From: Pseudolysobacter antarcticus
Lineage (GTDB): Bacteria; Pseudomonadota; Gammaproteobacteria; Xanthomonadales; Rhodanobacteraceae
Assembly: GCF_004168365.1 (NCBI RefSeq)
Contig: NZ_CP035704.1
Span: 1,364,001-1,428,000, forward strand
Length of the DNA: 64,000 nucleotides
Reading direction: 5' to 3'
Below the pieces are notes generated by a model. The model was not told the DNA's origin. It did no database searches and saw nothing but the letters and a program-made list of their open reading frames with translations. The translations under genes were made by a program, and so were the position numbers. Positions within the stretch are counted from its first letter, which is position 1; each line of letters begins with the position of its first letter. Below are positions 63,292 to 64,000 of this stretch, piece by piece.

Positions 63292-64000
63292 TTAGAGCCT
63301 GTTCAAAGTCTCAATCTATGAGACCGGCGTGCTGATACTGGCGGAATGAGATCAACCTATCCGAGTGACATCAGTCGCGCCCAGTTTGAGCAAATTCATC
63401 CTTTGCTGGAAAGCGCACGCAAGAAGACCAGCCCGCGTCGGGTGGATCTGTACGAGGTATTTTGCGCGGTCCGCTACCTCCTCAAAAGCGGCTGCCAGTG
63501 GCGCATGCTGCCCACGGAGTTTCCGAAATGGCGAACGGTGCATTCGTACTTTTCGATCTGGAGCGAGCCTGACGAGAACGGCATCAGCCTGCTGGAGCGG
63601 GCGTTAAAAAAATCAGGTGGGCGCGGTGCGTATCAAGCAGGGGCGCAACGCCATGACGAGCTTCTTGATCGTTGATGCACAAAGCGTAAAGAACACCGAC
63701 ACGGCGACGCATAAGGGCTACGATGCCGGCAAGAAGGTCTCGGGGATCAAGCGGCATATTGCCGTGGATACGCAGGGACTGCCTCACGCTATTGCGGTGA
63801 CTACAGCGGAAGTCACCGATCGCAAGGGCGCCTTGCAGGCGATAGATCGATGTCAGGCAAACCTACATCGGGTACAAAGTGTCCTAGCGGATGGCGGCTA
63901 CGTCGGCCAGCCCTTTGCCGAAGCGGTCCAAGGCGCCATCGGTGCCACCGTGCAGATCGCCCAACGCAATGAATTGCATACCTTCGCCGTTATCCCGAAG
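63292..64000 (+). mobile_element. IS5-family insertion sequence, left part (runs off the window)
   Basis: The left end is marked by TTAG (63292-63295) followed by AGCCTGTTCAAAGTCTC, consistent with IS5-type target (YTAR) and terminal repeats. The transposase gene begins at 63346. The right end is outside the window, so the second inverted repeat and target duplication cannot be checked. Confidence 0.85.
63346..64000 (+). CDS. IS5-family transposase in two frames (3' end beyond the window)
   Basis: Frame A (63346-63675, 109 residues) has the DUF4096 N-terminal domain: LLESARKKTSPRRVDLYEVF, RYLLKSGCQWRMLPTEFPKW. The DDE part continues in the next frame: SFLIVDAQSVKNTDTATHKG, KRHIAVDTQGLPHAIAVTTA, EVTDRKGALQAIDR and LADGGYVGQPFAEAV, with the first two Asp of the DDE triad (VDAQSVKNTD, VLADGGY). 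The switch is at a seven-A run (63606-63612): A6 instead of A7, or a +1 shift, joins the frames. Related IS5 elements have such a shift, but mutation is also possible. Confidence 0.85.

Noticed and set aside
63606-63612. Classical -1 ribosomal frameshift in the transposase
   Set aside because: The downstream DDE frame is +1 relative to frame A (one A fewer), so the standard -1 slip on A AAA AAA would not lead into it. It is reported as a +1 or A6 case instead.

Overview
The window looks like chromosomal DNA of a GC-rich gammaproteobacterium of the Xanthomonadales (Lysobacterales), most like Rhodanobacteraceae or Lysobacter relatives. This rests on the L35 tail, the rplT-pheS-pheT-ihfA-merR order, the tgt-yajC-secD-secF order, a type I lipase with its steric foldase, and an IS5-family element of a type common in Xanthomonadales. 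No species name is claimed. GC statements are by eye.

Layout. 1-5000: end of the ribosomal protein operon (rpmI, rplT), then pheS-pheT-ihfA-merR and a tRNA-Pro gene. 5-12 kb: proline iminopeptidase, a PsiF-repeat protein, two secreted proteins set in poorly coding DNA (an alpha/beta hydrolase and a beta-helix protein), and a class III aminotransferase. 12.2-16 kb: a co-directional cassette of ABC ATPase, permease, small secreted protein, DesK-like kinase and LuxR-type regulator. 16-22.5 kb: queA, a RelB/ParE-like toxin-antitoxin pair, tgt, yajC, secD, secF. 22.5-24.5 kb: a TipAS-type MerR regulator, an EF-hand protein, and about 740 bp without a gene.

24.5-32 kb: a phosphorelay (hybrid kinase, HPt protein, REC-EAL phosphodiesterase) lies between a decayed copy of the 3' end of a multicopper oxidase gene and the intact gene, so about 5.5 kb is bracketed by direct repeats of about 300 bp. 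32-37 kb: secreted phosphoesterase, suhB, trmJ, and a CNNM/CorC-type membrane protein. 37-44 kb: a phosphate region with pstS-pstC-pstA-pstB-phoU on the minus strand and a DUF47 protein plus Pit transporter on the plus strand, with a candidate PHO box in between.

44-51 kb: glycosyltransferase with TPR-like tail, alkyltransferase-like protein, a relic of a REP-associated transposase, a sulfotransferase, an esterase gene split by an in-frame stop, and an AT-rich orphan gene with a hexanucleotide repeat in its signal peptide. 51-57 kb: lipase with foldase, 2OG-Fe(II) oxygenase, rhomboid protease, RapA. 57.5-62.8 kb: SdpR/SdpI-like pair, large secreted hydrolase, M23 peptidase, a small membrane protein and a GFA-type protein. 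The window ends in a remnant of ilvA abutting an IS5-family element that runs off the edge.

Most of the window is ordinary core genome. The accessory interest is in the repeat-bracketed c-di-GMP phosphorelay, the exporter/two-component cassette with its small secreted protein, the toxin-antitoxin pair between queA and tgt, and several decaying genes.
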